DNA from: Chloroflexota bacterium
Lineage (GTDB): Bacteria; Chloroflexota; Anaerolineae; Anaerolineales; Villigracilaceae
DNA: 64,000 nt
NCBI GenBank assembly: GCA_016219545.1
Contig: JACRMH010000015.1
Coordinates: 1 to 64,000 of the forward strand
Direction of reading: 5' to 3'
Within the stretch, counting starts at the first letter, position 1. The number at the start of each line of letters is the position of its first letter. The position numbers and the translations under genes are program-made. Shown here piece after piece: positions 7,987-16,089 of this stretch. The notes under the pieces were generated by a model. The model ran no database searches and was not told where the DNA came from. It saw nothing but the letters and a program-made list of their open reading frames with translations.

Positions 7987-9633
7987 TTAAATCTTTTTTA
8001 CCAAGTAATACTCACCGCGTTCAAAGCCGCGATCCAAGTAGTAGTGACGAGTCCCAATGGCGGCGATGACGGCCATTCGAGAAAAACCGTTAGCGCGTGC
8101 CATATTTTCCGCTTCTTCGAGCAGACGTGTGCCCAACCCCGCATGTTGAGCGGCGCCTGTTTGTTCGGAGCCGACTTCAAGGGATTGTCCATAGACATGC
8201 ACCTCGCGGATGAGCACTGCATTATCAAGATCAGGCATGCCCGTTAATTGGGAATCTTTTGCGGGCAATGATAGGCGGATAAATCCAGCGAGTCCATCTT
8301 CGGGTGTAACAAAGGAGATGAAATGCTCCTCGGCTGTGCCGGCCTGATATGTGAGATCATCAAGGCGCAAAGTTTCTGCATCAACTGTTTTGCCGCGGAC
8401 TTCACGACAGCGCACACATTGACAGTGCGTGCCGCGCTTTTTCATGATCGCCTGAATATCCTGCCGCAGACTAGTGCGAGTGTTGCCTTCAACCACATTA
8501 TTGCCCGGTATATCGCGGATGACTCGATTGATGCGGCAATAACGCGGAACAGTCGGCTTGATATCTGCGATCAAATCCACCAGATCATCAGTTGTGTAGG
8601 GATGAAATTCCCCGCGCTGCCAGTATTCATATAATTCGGCGTTGGCGAGCAATTGATTCGGGTAGATTTTTATTTCGTCGGGACAAAAATCAGTCCACAT
8701 TTTGGCAAAGTCCGCGCGATCACTTTGCGGAGTCGCGCCCAGCAGGTTCGGCATCCAATGTAAGACAATTTTGAATCCAGCGGCGCGGAGCAGGGCTGTG
8801 GCCTTGCGCGTGGATTCCACGTCATGCCCGCGTTTATTGATCTCCAAAATATGGTCGTCAAAACTCTGCGCGCCCATTTGAACCTTGGTCACGCCAAGGT
8901 GACGCAGCCAGCGCAACTCGTCCGGATTAATTTCATCGGGACGAGTCTCGATGACCAACCCAACATTGCGGTGTAGTGCAGTTTCGTTCTTGGCCTGCAC
9001 CTCAGATAGATTTACCACAGAGTCCACAGAGATTTGTTTTTGTTCTTCTCCGTGGTGAGACTCATTCATGGCATCGAAACAGCGTTTGACAAACCATTCC
9101 TGATAATCGCGTCTGTAAGAGGACCAGGTGCCGCCAAGGATCAGCAACTCGATCTTGTCGGTGGGATGTCCTAAATTTTCCAGCGCGCGAATCCGCGCAT
9201 GGACCTGCTCATAAGGATCGAATTGATGCTCCAGCGCGCGCATCGCGCCGGGTTCATCGGGCAGGTAACTCTTCGGCATCCGCACATCCGTCGGGCAGAA
9301 GATGCATTTGCCCGGGCATGGATATGGCTTCGTCAAAACAGTGACTGTTGTCACGCCGGAAAGAGTCCGCATGGGTTTCATACGGATGCGTTCCAACAGA
9401 ACGCGGTCAGGTTTGAGCGTGCCAGCTTCCACCATTTGGTTGTAAGCGGCGACGAGGGCGGCTTTCGTTAAATAGCCTCCCCCACGCTCCGCGTCGAGCG
9501 GACGAGTGCGGAGCGCCTGCATCACATCCATTCCCGCGCGGACCTTTTCCAGCACAAGATGAGCCAGCACAAGTTTCTCCGGCGTGAGGATGTTGAATTT
9601 TTTCCAGCGTTGTCTTCGTTCTGATGTTTCCAT
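7987..9633 (-). CDS. elp3: Elp3 family radical SAM / acetyltransferase (tRNA U34 modification)
   Basis: This 548-residue protein resembles the single-subunit Elp3 known in bacteria such as Dehalococcoides. The N-terminal radical-SAM domain has the cluster cysteines in CPGKCIFCPTD (about residues 105-115). It is followed by VGLVIETRPDEINPDEL. A zinc-site region CQCVRCREVRG comes next. The GNAT domain with GLGTRLLEEAE and YYLDRGFERGEYYLVKKI closes the protein. It should transfer an acetyl-derived group to tRNA uridine 34. Residues about 193-207 are encoded by a repeat element (see 9014-9056) that normal family members should lack. Confidence 0.94.
   Translation of the reverse strand: METSERRQRWKKFNILTPEKLVLAHLVLEKVRAGMDVMQALRTRPLDAERGGGYLTKAALVAAYNQMVEAGTLKPDRVLLERIRMKPMRTLSGVTTVTVLTKPYPCPGKCIFCPTDVRMPKSYLPDEPGAMRALEHQFDPYEQVHARIRALENLGHPTDKIELLILGGTWSSYRRDYQEWFVKRCFDAMNESHHGEEQKQISVDSVVNLSEVQAKNETALHRNVGLVIETRPDEINPDELRWLRHLGVTKVQMGAQSFDDHILEINKRGHDVESTRKATALLRAAGFKIVLHWMPNLLGATPQSDRADFAKMWTDFCPDEIKIYPNQLLANAELYEYWQRGEFHPYTTDDLVDLIADIKPTVPRYCRINRVIRDIPGNNVVEGNTRTSLRQDIQAIMKKRGTHCQCVRCREVRGKTVDAETLRLDDLTYQAGTAEEHFISFVTPEDGLAGFIRLSLPAKDSQLTGMPDLDNAVLIREVHVYGQSLEVGSEQTGAAQHAGLGTRLLEEAENMARANGFSRMAVIAAIGTRHYYLDRGFERGEYYLVKKI
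9014..9056. repeat. CCACAGAG-family palindromic repeat lying in frame inside elp3
   Basis: ACCACAGAG (9014-9022) and its near-perfect inverted copy (9048-9056, 8 of 9) bracket a short spacer. The same family occurs between genes at 31141-31195. On the minus strand it is read through as HHGEEQKQISVDSVV without a stop. Confidence 0.8.
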
Positions 9634-9694
9634 AAATAAAATATGCTTCCATGCTCAGTCAGGGGCCAAGCTTCTAACTGAGCTAAAGATCAAA

Positions 9695-10444
9695 CTAAAC
9701 CTTTGTCACATCAATGTGGAATTCGTCCTGCGACTCAGAAATATCCTTCTTGCTGAACATGGCGGTATGCAAGCCGCATTCCAGTTTGCCGCGCCCAGCC
9801 CAGCGTCCGGCACGCTCATCATCGTTCACGCCAACCGCAATGGTACAGGGAGCACAGCCCACACTGCGATAGCCTTTCTCATAGAGTGGATGCTTCGGCA
9901 GGTTATTTTCTTCCATGTATCTTTTTATATCAGCCTTCGTCCAGTTCAAAAGCGGGTTGACCTTGAGCAGGCCGTCTTCCTGCAATTCCAATATCTTGGC
10001 GTGGGCGCGCACTTCGGTCTGGTCGCGGCGGATACCGCTGATCCAGGCTTTGATATCCTTGAGCGCCTTTTGCATCGGCTGAACCTTGTGCAGGTAACAA
10101 CACAGGTTCGGGTCTTCGAGCGGCAGGGTGCGCGCGTTCTGACGGATGAACACATCCCAGCGCGGGTCGCGGTAGAGGTCAATCACATTGATCAGCCATT
10201 CCGAAGCGATAAACTCGCGGAAGATCAACGTCTCCCAAAAGTGATAGCCCGTGTCAATGAAGAAAACAGGCATGCCGCGCTTGAGTCCCGTCACCATATG
10301 CAGCAGCGGCATGGATTGAGTTTGGAACGATGAACTCATTGCGATCTCGGGCCAATACATTCCCACTGCCCATTCTATGATCTCTTGCGGTGATTTCGTT
10401 TCAAATTCTTCCGAGAGTCTCGCTATATCTTCAACCGATAACAT
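9695..10444 (-). CDS. cysH: Phosphoadenylyl-/adenylyl-sulfate reductase
   Basis: This 249-residue thioredoxin-dependent reductase turns PAPS or APS into sulfite for cysteine synthesis. It shows the PP-loop-like start SSSFQTQSM, the four-cysteine set of the iron-sulfur type (CCYLHK and GCAPC), and the C-terminal catalytic motif ECGLH. Cysteine pairs of this kind are associated with the [4Fe-4S] APS-using form. No other sulfate-assimilation gene is nearby. TATAAT on the minus strand lies 6 nt before the ATG, so the mRNA is probably leaderless. Confidence 0.93.
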   Translation of the reverse strand: MLSVEDIARLSEEFETKSPQEIIEWAVGMYWPEIAMSSSFQTQSMPLLHMVTGLKRGMPVFFIDTGYHFWETLIFREFIASEWLINVIDLYRDPRWDVFIRQNARTLPLEDPNLCCYLHKVQPMQKALKDIKAWISGIRRDQTEVRAHAKILELQEDGLLKVNPLLNWTKADIKRYMEENNLPKHPLYEKGYRSVGCAPCTIAVGVNDDERAGRWAGRGKLECGLHTAMFSKKDISESQDEFHIDVTKV

Positions 10445-10450
10445 GCGCAG

Positions 10451-10456
10451 ATTATA
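10451..10456 (-). promoter_or_regulatory. Leaderless -10 box of cysH
   Basis: TATAAT on the minus strand is separated by 6 nt (CTGCGC) from the cysH ATG at 10444. No ribosome-binding site can fit. Confidence 0.6.
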
Positions 10457-10461
10457 CCGTT

Positions 10462-10499
10462 TATGTCATGCCCGAATGGGTATATCATGCCTGAATGGG
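10462..10499. repeat. Two tandem 19-bp repeats in the cysH-methyltransferase divergent promoter
   Basis: TATGTCATGCCCGAATGGG (10462-10480) is followed by TATATCATGCCTGAATGGG (10481-10499), 17 of 19 identical. What would be the start of a third unit forms the -10 box TATAAT at 10500. Confidence 0.85.
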
Positions 10500-10505
10500 T
10501 ATAAT
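10500..10505 (+). promoter_or_regulatory. Leaderless -10 box of the methyltransferase gene
   Basis: TATAAT (with upstream GGG) ends 6 nt before the ATG at 10512, mirroring the arrangement at cysH on the other strand. Confidence 0.6.
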
Positions 10506-10511
10506 GCCATC

Positions 10512-11231
10512 ATGAATCTCACCACAGCCGAACGCCTGCTTGCGATCAACCGCGAATTTTATAACCGCTTCGGCGATTCTTTTTCCGCCACCCGCCAGCG
10601 CCTGCAGCCCGGTGTGAAGAAAATCCTCGATTCGATTCAGGCGGATGACTCCGTTTTGGACCTGGGATGCGGCAACGGGATTTTTCTGCGCGAGTTAGTG
10701 AGACGTGGTCACAAGGCCGCGCTTCTCGGCGTGGACTTTAGCCTGCCCCTGCTTCGAGATGCAGAGTCAGCGCAAGGGATCATTTTCTGCGAAGTTGATC
10801 TATCACAATGGACAGTGGACAGTGGACCGTTGAAGGTGAAAGCTGGTTGGAATGTAATTACCATGTTCGCAACGCTTCATCATATTCCCTCCAATGAAAT
10901 CAGATTGAACATTTTGAGAACGGTAAAAACTTTATTGAAACCGGGCGGGAGATTTATCCTGTCCAACTGGCAATTCTTGAACAGCGCAAAACTCAGGTCA
11001 CGCATTCAAGCATGGGACAGAGTCAACATCAACGAGAATGATGTGGATGAAGGCGACTATTTATTGGATTGGCGAAGCGGGGGGGAAGGCTTGCGGTACG
11101 CGCATCAATTTTCAGCGGAGGAACTGCTCCGGTTGGCCGAGCAAGCCGAAATGCGCGTGACCGATTCGTTCTTGTCTGACGGCGATGGCGGGAATTTAGG
11201 CCTGTATCAAATCTGGGTACATAACACGTAG
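10512..11231 (+). CDS. Class I SAM-dependent methyltransferase (Trm9/ALKBH8-like)
   Basis: About 239 residues. Motif I LDLGCGNGIF, motif II with an acidic residue in LLGVDFS, and post-motif FATLHHIPS show a Rossmann methyltransferase. The segment DEGDYLLDW and the C-terminal half resemble tRNA wobble-uridine methyltransferases of the Trm9 type; that assignment is an inference, though it fits the nearby elp3. The start at 10512 fits the TATAAT box 6 nt upstream. Residues about 100-106 are encoded by three 7-bp tandem repeats, and the TAG stop is the first part of a repeat hairpin. Confidence 0.8.
   Translation: MNLTTAERLLAINREFYNRFGDSFSATRQRLQPGVKKILDSIQADDSVLDLGCGNGIFLRELVRRGHKAALLGVDFSLPLLRDAESAQGIIFCEVDLSQWTVDSGPLKVKAGWNVITMFATLHHIPSNEIRLNILRTVKTLLKPGGRFILSNWQFLNSAKLRSRIQAWDRVNINENDVDEGDYLLDWRSGGEGLRYAHQFSAEELLRLAEQAEMRVTDSFLSDGDGGNLGLYQIWVHNT
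10810..10830. repeat. Three tandem 7-bp repeats in frame inside the methyltransferase gene
   Basis: GGACAGT, GGACAGT and GGACCGT follow one another (21 bp, a multiple of three, so no frameshift). The unit type matches the 7-bp repeats seen between genes elsewhere. Confidence 0.8.
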
Positions 11232-11253
11232 GGGCGGAGCAATGCTCCGCCCC
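11231..11253. repeat. GTAGGGGCGG mini-hairpin at the end of the methyltransferase gene
   Basis: GGGGCGGAGCA (11231-11241) pairs with 11243-11253. The preceding GTA with the first G supplies the TAG stop codon of the upstream gene. Confidence 0.88.
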
Positions 11254-11261
11254 TGCATTTA

Positions 11262-12248
11262 TTACACGATCACATTTTGCGGGGCGACCACGTACTGCCA
11301 CCAATTATTATGGACGCCGTTCTTGCGGCCTGCCACGCGCGGAAAATGATTCAGCCACCACTTGTGGTGCGCGCGAATCTCGCCGCCCCACTCCAACGGA
11401 CCGACCACACGCACATCGCCTTTGAAGTTGGGGAAATTCCATTGCCAGTCATAACATTCGCTTTTAACCATGGCCGGGTTGTTCCAGTCGTAATCCTGCT
11501 GGCTGTTCGGCGCAAAGTGGATATCACCGCAGGCGGCCTTGCCCGGCGCGATCTTGTCGTATTGCGTGAAGCGTTTCCATAAATTCGCATCCCCGCTGGT
11601 CTTGCTGAAGGTTCTTTCCATGATCGACTCGGCGCGATGTCCATAGGCCTCAAGCATTTCGCCGACATATCTTTCATAAGAGAATCCCATGATGACAAAA
11701 CGGCGTTTGCTGGCATCTGTGCCTTTCAAGGGTTGGGCATTGCACCAGAAAGCGCCCGGCCCTGCCATGACCGATTCGTAAAAGCCGGCATGAGGAAAAC
11801 CAAAGAGCCAGACTTCATCAATTTCACTTCTTGCCACGCGCTGTAAGATATTGAACTCGGTGAGGATGGCGTTGTAATTAACTTCCTGAGGCATGTGCGG
11901 AGCGACTACGCCGCGCAAAACATTCATGTAGGTTTCGGGAGTATAGACAAAACCGTCCGTCTTGGCGGGAAACTCATGCAGGTCCACGCGCTGCACGATC
12001 TGGTAGCGAGCCATGCCCGCGCTGACCTGCATCATATCCAGCATGAAACTGGTGATCAGGTCTGTGGTGCGATGCCATGATTGTTGTTGAGATAAAGTTT
12101 GTCCGGTGGCCGGGTCCATGATGGGATCGTACACGATCAGCAGGACTTTGCTTAGTGTGATCTGCGCCGGTTCGGTGGCGCTATCCGGCGGGACTTTGGG
12201 TTTGGACGGCGTAAAAAAATTGGAGAACACACTAAAGAAGTTGGTCAT
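11262..12248 (-). CDS. Conserved protein of unknown function
   Basis: A 328-residue soluble protein. The ATG at 12248 has AAAGGAG 6 nt upstream, which rules out an earlier in-frame ATG. Conserved-looking phrases include EVWLFGFPHAGFYESVMAGP, FWCN and the tryptophan/histidine-rich tail HHKWWLNHFPR. There is no signal peptide or known catalytic motif that I recognise. The density of W, H, D and N suggests an enzyme or carbohydrate-binding fold, but that is speculation. It is downstream of, and probably co-transcribed with, the 797-residue membrane protein. Confidence 0.75.
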   Translation of the reverse strand: MTNFFSVFSNFFTPSKPKVPPDSATEPAQITLSKVLLIVYDPIMDPATGQTLSQQQSWHRTTDLITSFMLDMMQVSAGMARYQIVQRVDLHEFPAKTDGFVYTPETYMNVLRGVVAPHMPQEVNYNAILTEFNILQRVARSEIDEVWLFGFPHAGFYESVMAGPGAFWCNAQPLKGTDASKRRFVIMGFSYERYVGEMLEAYGHRAESIMERTFSKTSGDANLWKRFTQYDKIAPGKAACGDIHFAPNSQQDYDWNNPAMVKSECYDWQWNFPNFKGDVRVVGPLEWGGEIRAHHKWWLNHFPRVAGRKNGVHNNWWQYVVAPQNVIV

Positions 12249-12278
12249 AAATTCTCCTTTGTCTTCATCATAAAAAAA

Positions 12279-12334
12279 GTAGCGCGACATTTATGTCGCT
12301 CTACCACAGCAATGCGACATAAATGTCGCGCTAC
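12279..12334. repeat. 21-bp perfect inverted repeat made of GCGACAT palindromes
   Basis: Arms 12279-12299 and 12314-12334 are exact inverted copies. Each arm is itself nearly palindromic (GCGACAT TT ATGTCGC). It lies between two minus-strand genes. Single palindromes of the family occur at 39748 and 56466. Confidence 0.93.
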
Positions 12335-12342
12335 ACCTTTTG

Positions 12343-14736
12343 CTATGGCATATCGGTTGTGAAATAGACCTGTCCGTTGACTGCAAGATATAGAACATGG
12401 TTTGCGCCGACTGCCATCGCGTCAATGGGACCGGACGGTATGGAACCAGGAGAACTTGTCTTGGGGCGGTATTGATCCTGCAAGTTGAGAATGCGCGGCG
12501 AAAAACGGAAGACGCCCTGCGTGGGAGAATCTACGTCCAGTAAAAGAATGGATTGACCCGGCAGGGCGGTGAACAACATTTGTGTGAAGTGAGCGCCTGC
12601 AAACAAGTTGGTATCGCCATACGCAGGAAAGGAATTATTGATATATGGAAGCGGATCTTCACAGCGCGTGGGGGCAGTTTCAATGCGGCTAAATGTACAG
12701 GTGGAGAGATGCCCGTCTGCGTGGAGCATGTATAGGTCCGCGCCGCTGACAACGATGTCAATTACATCCTGCTTTTCAGGAGTCTGCCCGCCAAAGAAAA
12801 ATTGGGGAGGCTTGTTATATATCCCATTGTCGTCGGTGTAGATCCAGACGGCGCTCTTGGAAGAATCCAGCACATACAGAAGTCCGCCATCCATGACAAA
12901 GGAAGTAACGCGCCCCCACTGCGACTCTGGAATGGGCAGGGTTGCCGGTATGGGCGGTTGGTCTGGACCACAATATAGTAAATTACCAGAGGCATCAACG
13001 CCAAGTATGGTGGCATGTTGCAAATTCACAGCCGGCAGGACGAGGATATCCACGAGCGATCCGACCGTGAAATTATCATAAACACCCTGCTTACAGGTAA
13101 AGGTTGTATCAACCTCATAGCCGCCTTTATTCTGGGCGGGAACTGCGCGGATCACTTCCCCGTTGGCCGCGTTGAGCATATATATATCCGACTCACTGGC
13201 GGTCATGCGGCTGATCTCGATATCGAGTTTCGTACTGAAGGCGGGATTGAATTGCAAACGGGTAACGCCCAGAAGTTTATCAAGGCTGGCTTCGGCTTCC
13301 TGTTGGAGGGTGATGGTCTCTGAAGTTTCATTGTATGACCGGGCAGTTCTCACATTCGTGAGGACATTTTCCCAGGCTTGCCGCTGTTCCAGGGGATCTG
13401 TCAATGCAAGCGCCTGCGCCCTGAAACCCTGTGCTGAACTAATATAAGTATCATATTGCTGGCTGCGCCCATAACGGATATAAACCACGCTCATCATGAC
13501 GACCACCATCAAGGGGATGAGTACAGCCATAAACATCATCATTGCATTGGACGGAACACCCAAAGGCACGGTCGAATCAGAATCAGGCAGGAAACGCGGC
13601 ATAAATTTTCTGAATTTTTCGCCGAGGGTTGTGGTTGAGCGGCGTGTAAATTGAATTGCGCCGGCGAGCGCTTTCGCGGCCTGACGTGTCTGTATCAATG
13701 GTTCACGCACAACTCGTTCACGCCTCTTTCTTAATGCAGGCATGGGATCTTCAACCGCAGGGAACGAGTCAGCGCTGATGGGTTCACTTTCCTCAGGCTG
13801 AGTCTGCGCTTGTGCGCGCGGGATGGAAGTTGGATAAGCGCCGGCATTCGGGTTGCGCGGCAATCTGTCCAAAGGATTCCCCTGTGACTTTTCCGGCGCG
13901 CGAACTTCTTCGGGCTGTGCGGGAATCGCATACGCCGAGGGTTGGAGCACATGCGCCGATGGCGCGTCAGCGGAGTCCGCTTTCGGGGAAGCGAATGCTT
14001 CTTCTTCATGAGACAGGCTGACCGTTAAAGGAGGAGGCGTGACCGTCATCCCCTTTAAAAGATTTAAAACACCTGCGCCTTCCGTCGCCTGGATCAGCAC
14101 GGCATTCAAGTCTGCGCCGGTTAATGTGATCAGTCGGCGATGCAAGGCATCGGATGAAGACGAATAAACGGCTGAGTCATTCAGGGTGCTATCCCAGGCA
14201 CTGGGCGCTCGGCCGAAAAAGAGCAGGCGGTCGCCCGCATTTAAAGTTGTTTGAGCGTAATGGATGTTGAGGGTTTGATTAAAGCCAAGCCCCTTGCCGG
14301 AAACGGCCGGTTCATGGATATGACGCATTTCCTTTTGACCGAGCCAGGCGTGCATGGGTCCGCATAATGCGAGCGTGCATTGAGTTTCGCGCAGCACGGC
14401 CATGGTCAACCAGCCAATGGCGTATTGACCTTTCACGGTCGTGTTCGTATTGCGGCTGAGCAAAGTCTGGTTGACGTTGTCGGCGGCAATCCGCAAGGCG
14501 CTGGTTAACGCGCCGGTAGTTTTATAGAAAATATTGGCCGCATCCTGTGCGACCTTTAAATATTCAGATGTGGAAAAAGTGGAAGTGCCGGTTAACAGCA
14601 GGTAAACGATCAGTCGGTCTCTTTCGCGTCCGCGGGCTGCAGAGGCTGGAGGTGTAAGCGCAACCAAACCGGGCAGGCTGGCGATCTCCTGTCCATTGAT
14701 GCGATAGAGCGGGGTGAGGGTAAGGTCAAGAGCCAT
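12343..14736 (-). CDS. Large single-pass membrane protein: PP2C-like N-domain, disordered linker, beta-propeller-like C-domain
   Basis: About 797 residues. Residues 1-250 have strand/helix patterns and phrases (GQYAIGWLTMAV, TLNAGDRLLFFGRAP) reminiscent of PP2C-type phosphatases, although I cannot find the metal-binding aspartates. Residues 250-380 are proline-, glutamate- and serine-rich and look disordered. A membrane helix follows (MMMFMAVLIPLMVVVMMSV, about 390-410). The last 330 residues have repeated short strand motifs (GNLLYCG, GLLYVLDSS, ADLYMLHADG, VLYLAVNGQVYF), like a beta-propeller. The topology would put a kinase/phosphatase-like part inside and a propeller outside. The start at 14736 is preferred to 14790, which lies in 7-bp repeats. 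Confidence 0.7.
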   Translation of the reverse strand: MALDLTLTPLYRINGQEIASLPGLVALTPPASAARGRERDRLIVYLLLTGTSTFSTSEYLKVAQDAANIFYKTTGALTSALRIAADNVNQTLLSRNTNTTVKGQYAIGWLTMAVLRETQCTLALCGPMHAWLGQKEMRHIHEPAVSGKGLGFNQTLNIHYAQTTLNAGDRLLFFGRAPSAWDSTLNDSAVYSSSSDALHRRLITLTGADLNAVLIQATEGAGVLNLLKGMTVTPPPLTVSLSHEEEAFASPKADSADAPSAHVLQPSAYAIPAQPEEVRAPEKSQGNPLDRLPRNPNAGAYPTSIPRAQAQTQPEESEPISADSFPAVEDPMPALRKRRERVVREPLIQTRQAAKALAGAIQFTRRSTTTLGEKFRKFMPRFLPDSDSTVPLGVPSNAMMMFMAVLIPLMVVVMMSVVYIRYGRSQQYDTYISSAQGFRAQALALTDPLEQRQAWENVLTNVRTARSYNETSETITLQQEAEASLDKLLGVTRLQFNPAFSTKLDIEISRMTASESDIYMLNAANGEVIRAVPAQNKGGYEVDTTFTCKQGVYDNFTVGSLVDILVLPAVNLQHATILGVDASGNLLYCGPDQPPIPATLPIPESQWGRVTSFVMDGGLLYVLDSSKSAVWIYTDDNGIYNKPPQFFFGGQTPEKQDVIDIVVSGADLYMLHADGHLSTCTFSRIETAPTRCEDPLPYINNSFPAYGDTNLFAGAHFTQMLFTALPGQSILLLDVDSPTQGVFRFSPRILNLQDQYRPKTSSPGSIPSGPIDAMAVGANHVLYLAVNGQVYFTTDMP

Positions 14737-14774
14737 GTAAGAATAAACCTTGAGTGCGTGTCGGGAAAGAAGTA

Positions 14775-14845
14775 AAAAGTGAGAAGTCAAAAGTCAAAAG
14801 TGAAAACTCATACCTAACCACTTGTCACTATTCACTAATCACTAA
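14775..14845. repeat. Two blocks of 7-bp tandem repeats
   Basis: Five units of the AAAAGTG/AGAAGTC/AAAAGTC type run from 14775 to 14809. Three units TCACTAT, TCACTAA, TCACTAA run from 14825 to 14845. They fill the divergent promoter region between the large membrane protein and the acetyltransferase gene. Confidence 0.85.
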
Positions 14846-14872
14846 CATTATAACTGGTAAAATTCGGCGGCT

Positions 14873-15883
14873 ATGAAATATACATTTCACAAAGATTTTT
14901 CTGAAATCAATTCGCAGGAATGGAACGACCTGCTCAAAGACTCGGTCAGCGATACTCCTTTTTTACGTTATGAATATCAACGCATCTGGTGGGAGCATCG
15001 CGGCGGCGGGGAATGGCAAAATGCCGAATTGGTGCTCGTCACAGCGCGCGAAGATGAAAAATTGATCGGCATCGCGCCGCTTTTTATCGCAGACTATGAA
15101 GGGCAGCCTTCGCTTCTATTAATTGGCAGTATCGAAATTTCCGACTATCTTGACCTGATCGTGCGGAAGGATGACCACGCGCGATTCATTTCCGGATTAT
15201 TCGACTTTCTCGCCTCAACCTTAACCGATAAATGGACGGCTGTCGATTGGTATAACCTTCCCGATTCATCCACCACATTAAACGCCCTTAGAGACGAAGC
15301 CTCCACCCGCGGCTGGACCCATCTCGAGGAGATCTATCGTCCCACGCCGCGTATTGCATTGAACGGAAGCTTTGAAGAGTATCTCGCACGCGTGGAAAAG
15401 AAACAACGCCACGAGATCCGCCGCAAAATGCGCCGCGCCCAGGAAAGTGACCGCGGTGTGCGCTGGTTCATTTCAGATATGGCGAACGTTGATTCTGAAA
15501 TTGATGCCTTCATCAGCCTCATGGAACAGGATCAGGGCAAAGCGGGCTTTTTACATGAACCCATGCGAACACAAATGCGGGCAGTCATCCGCACCGCGCA
15601 GGAGAACGGCTGGCTCTGGCTGACCTTCCTCGAAGCAGACGGTCAACGGATTGCGGCCGCGCTCAACTTTGACTATAACAACAAATTATGGGGCTATAAC
15701 GCCGGAGTGGACCGCGCCTACATGGACCTCTCCCCCGGCTGGGTCTTGCTCACTTATATTTTGGAATGGTGCTGTGAGAACAAGAAGACAGAATTCGATT
15801 TTATGCGCGGCGATGAAGAATACAAATACCGCTTTGGCGCGGTCAATCAACATGTGATGCGGGTGAGGCTGACGCGCAATTAA
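14873..15883 (+). CDS. GNAT/FemAB-like acetyltransferase (CelD/BioF2-like family)
   Basis: This 336-residue protein belongs to the acetyltransferase group with a duplicated GNAT fold (PF13480-type). Typical elements are TPFLRYEYQRIWWEHRG near the start, KKQRHEIRRKMRRA in the middle (about 180-193) and WGYNAGVDRAYMDLSPG in the C-terminal half, ending EFDFMRGDEEYKYRFG. Such proteins often act in polysaccharide or peptidoglycan modification. A TAAAAT box (14858-14863) lies 9 nt upstream and no ribosome site is visible. It is the last core-type gene before the cassette region. Confidence 0.82.
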   Translation: MKYTFHKDFSEINSQEWNDLLKDSVSDTPFLRYEYQRIWWEHRGGGEWQNAELVLVTAREDEKLIGIAPLFIADYEGQPSLLLIGSIEISDYLDLIVRKDDHARFISGLFDFLASTLTDKWTAVDWYNLPDSSTTLNALRDEASTRGWTHLEEIYRPTPRIALNGSFEEYLARVEKKQRHEIRRKMRRAQESDRGVRWFISDMANVDSEIDAFISLMEQDQGKAGFLHEPMRTQMRAVIRTAQENGWLWLTFLEADGQRIAAALNFDYNNKLWGYNAGVDRAYMDLSPGWVLLTYILEWCCENKKTEFDFMRGDEEYKYRFGAVNQHVMRVRLTRN

Positions 15884-15906
15884 TCTTGTTTTTTTGGGGT
15901 TTTAGA

Positions 15907-15935
15907 TTGACCTGAGTTATTCAGGTGCTTATAAT
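15907..15935 (+). promoter_or_regulatory. Near-consensus sigma-70 promoter with overlapping dyad
   Basis: TTGACC (15907-15912), a 17-bp spacer and TATAAT (15930-15935) make one of the best promoters in the window. ACCTGA (15910-15915) and TCAGGT (15921-15926) form a dyad over the -35 box and spacer, a plausible operator. It faces the cassette-like genes that begin at 16090. Confidence 0.8.
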
Positions 15936-15960
15936 ACGCACAGAAATTTTAATTTTCGGC

Positions 15961-15995
15961 CGTATAACGTCCTAATTGATTTAGGATGTTATACG
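15961..15995. repeat. Inverted repeat CGTATAACGTCCTAA
   Basis: 15961-15975 pairs with 15981-15995 (one mismatch) around a 5-nt loop. The arms end in TATAAC/GTTATA, the kind of sequence seen at integron recombination cores, but the element is too short for an ordinary attC. It lies in the leader downstream of the strong promoter. Confidence 0.75.
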
Positions 15996-16045
15996 GCGAG
16001 GCTGGACTGTCCATAAGCCGTTATGAGGCCGTCGCATAACTACTA

Positions 16046-16052
16046 GTTGGGT
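16046..16052 (+). other. GTTRRRY core-site-like heptamer (possible cassette boundary)
   Basis: GTTGGGT fits the integron core consensus GTTRRRY and is nearly the same as the GTTGGGC that closes the attC-like element at 17116. If real, it would be the left boundary of the DUF2806 cassette. No attI could be identified. Confidence 0.35.
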
Positions 16053-16089
16053 TGCTAACGAATGCAAGTCTTAAATAGGAGCAAATAAA

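Noticed and set aside
9584-10333. A 249-codon plus-strand frame opposite cysH
   Set aside because: It is the antisense shadow of cysH, which has intact catalytic motifs and a promoter.
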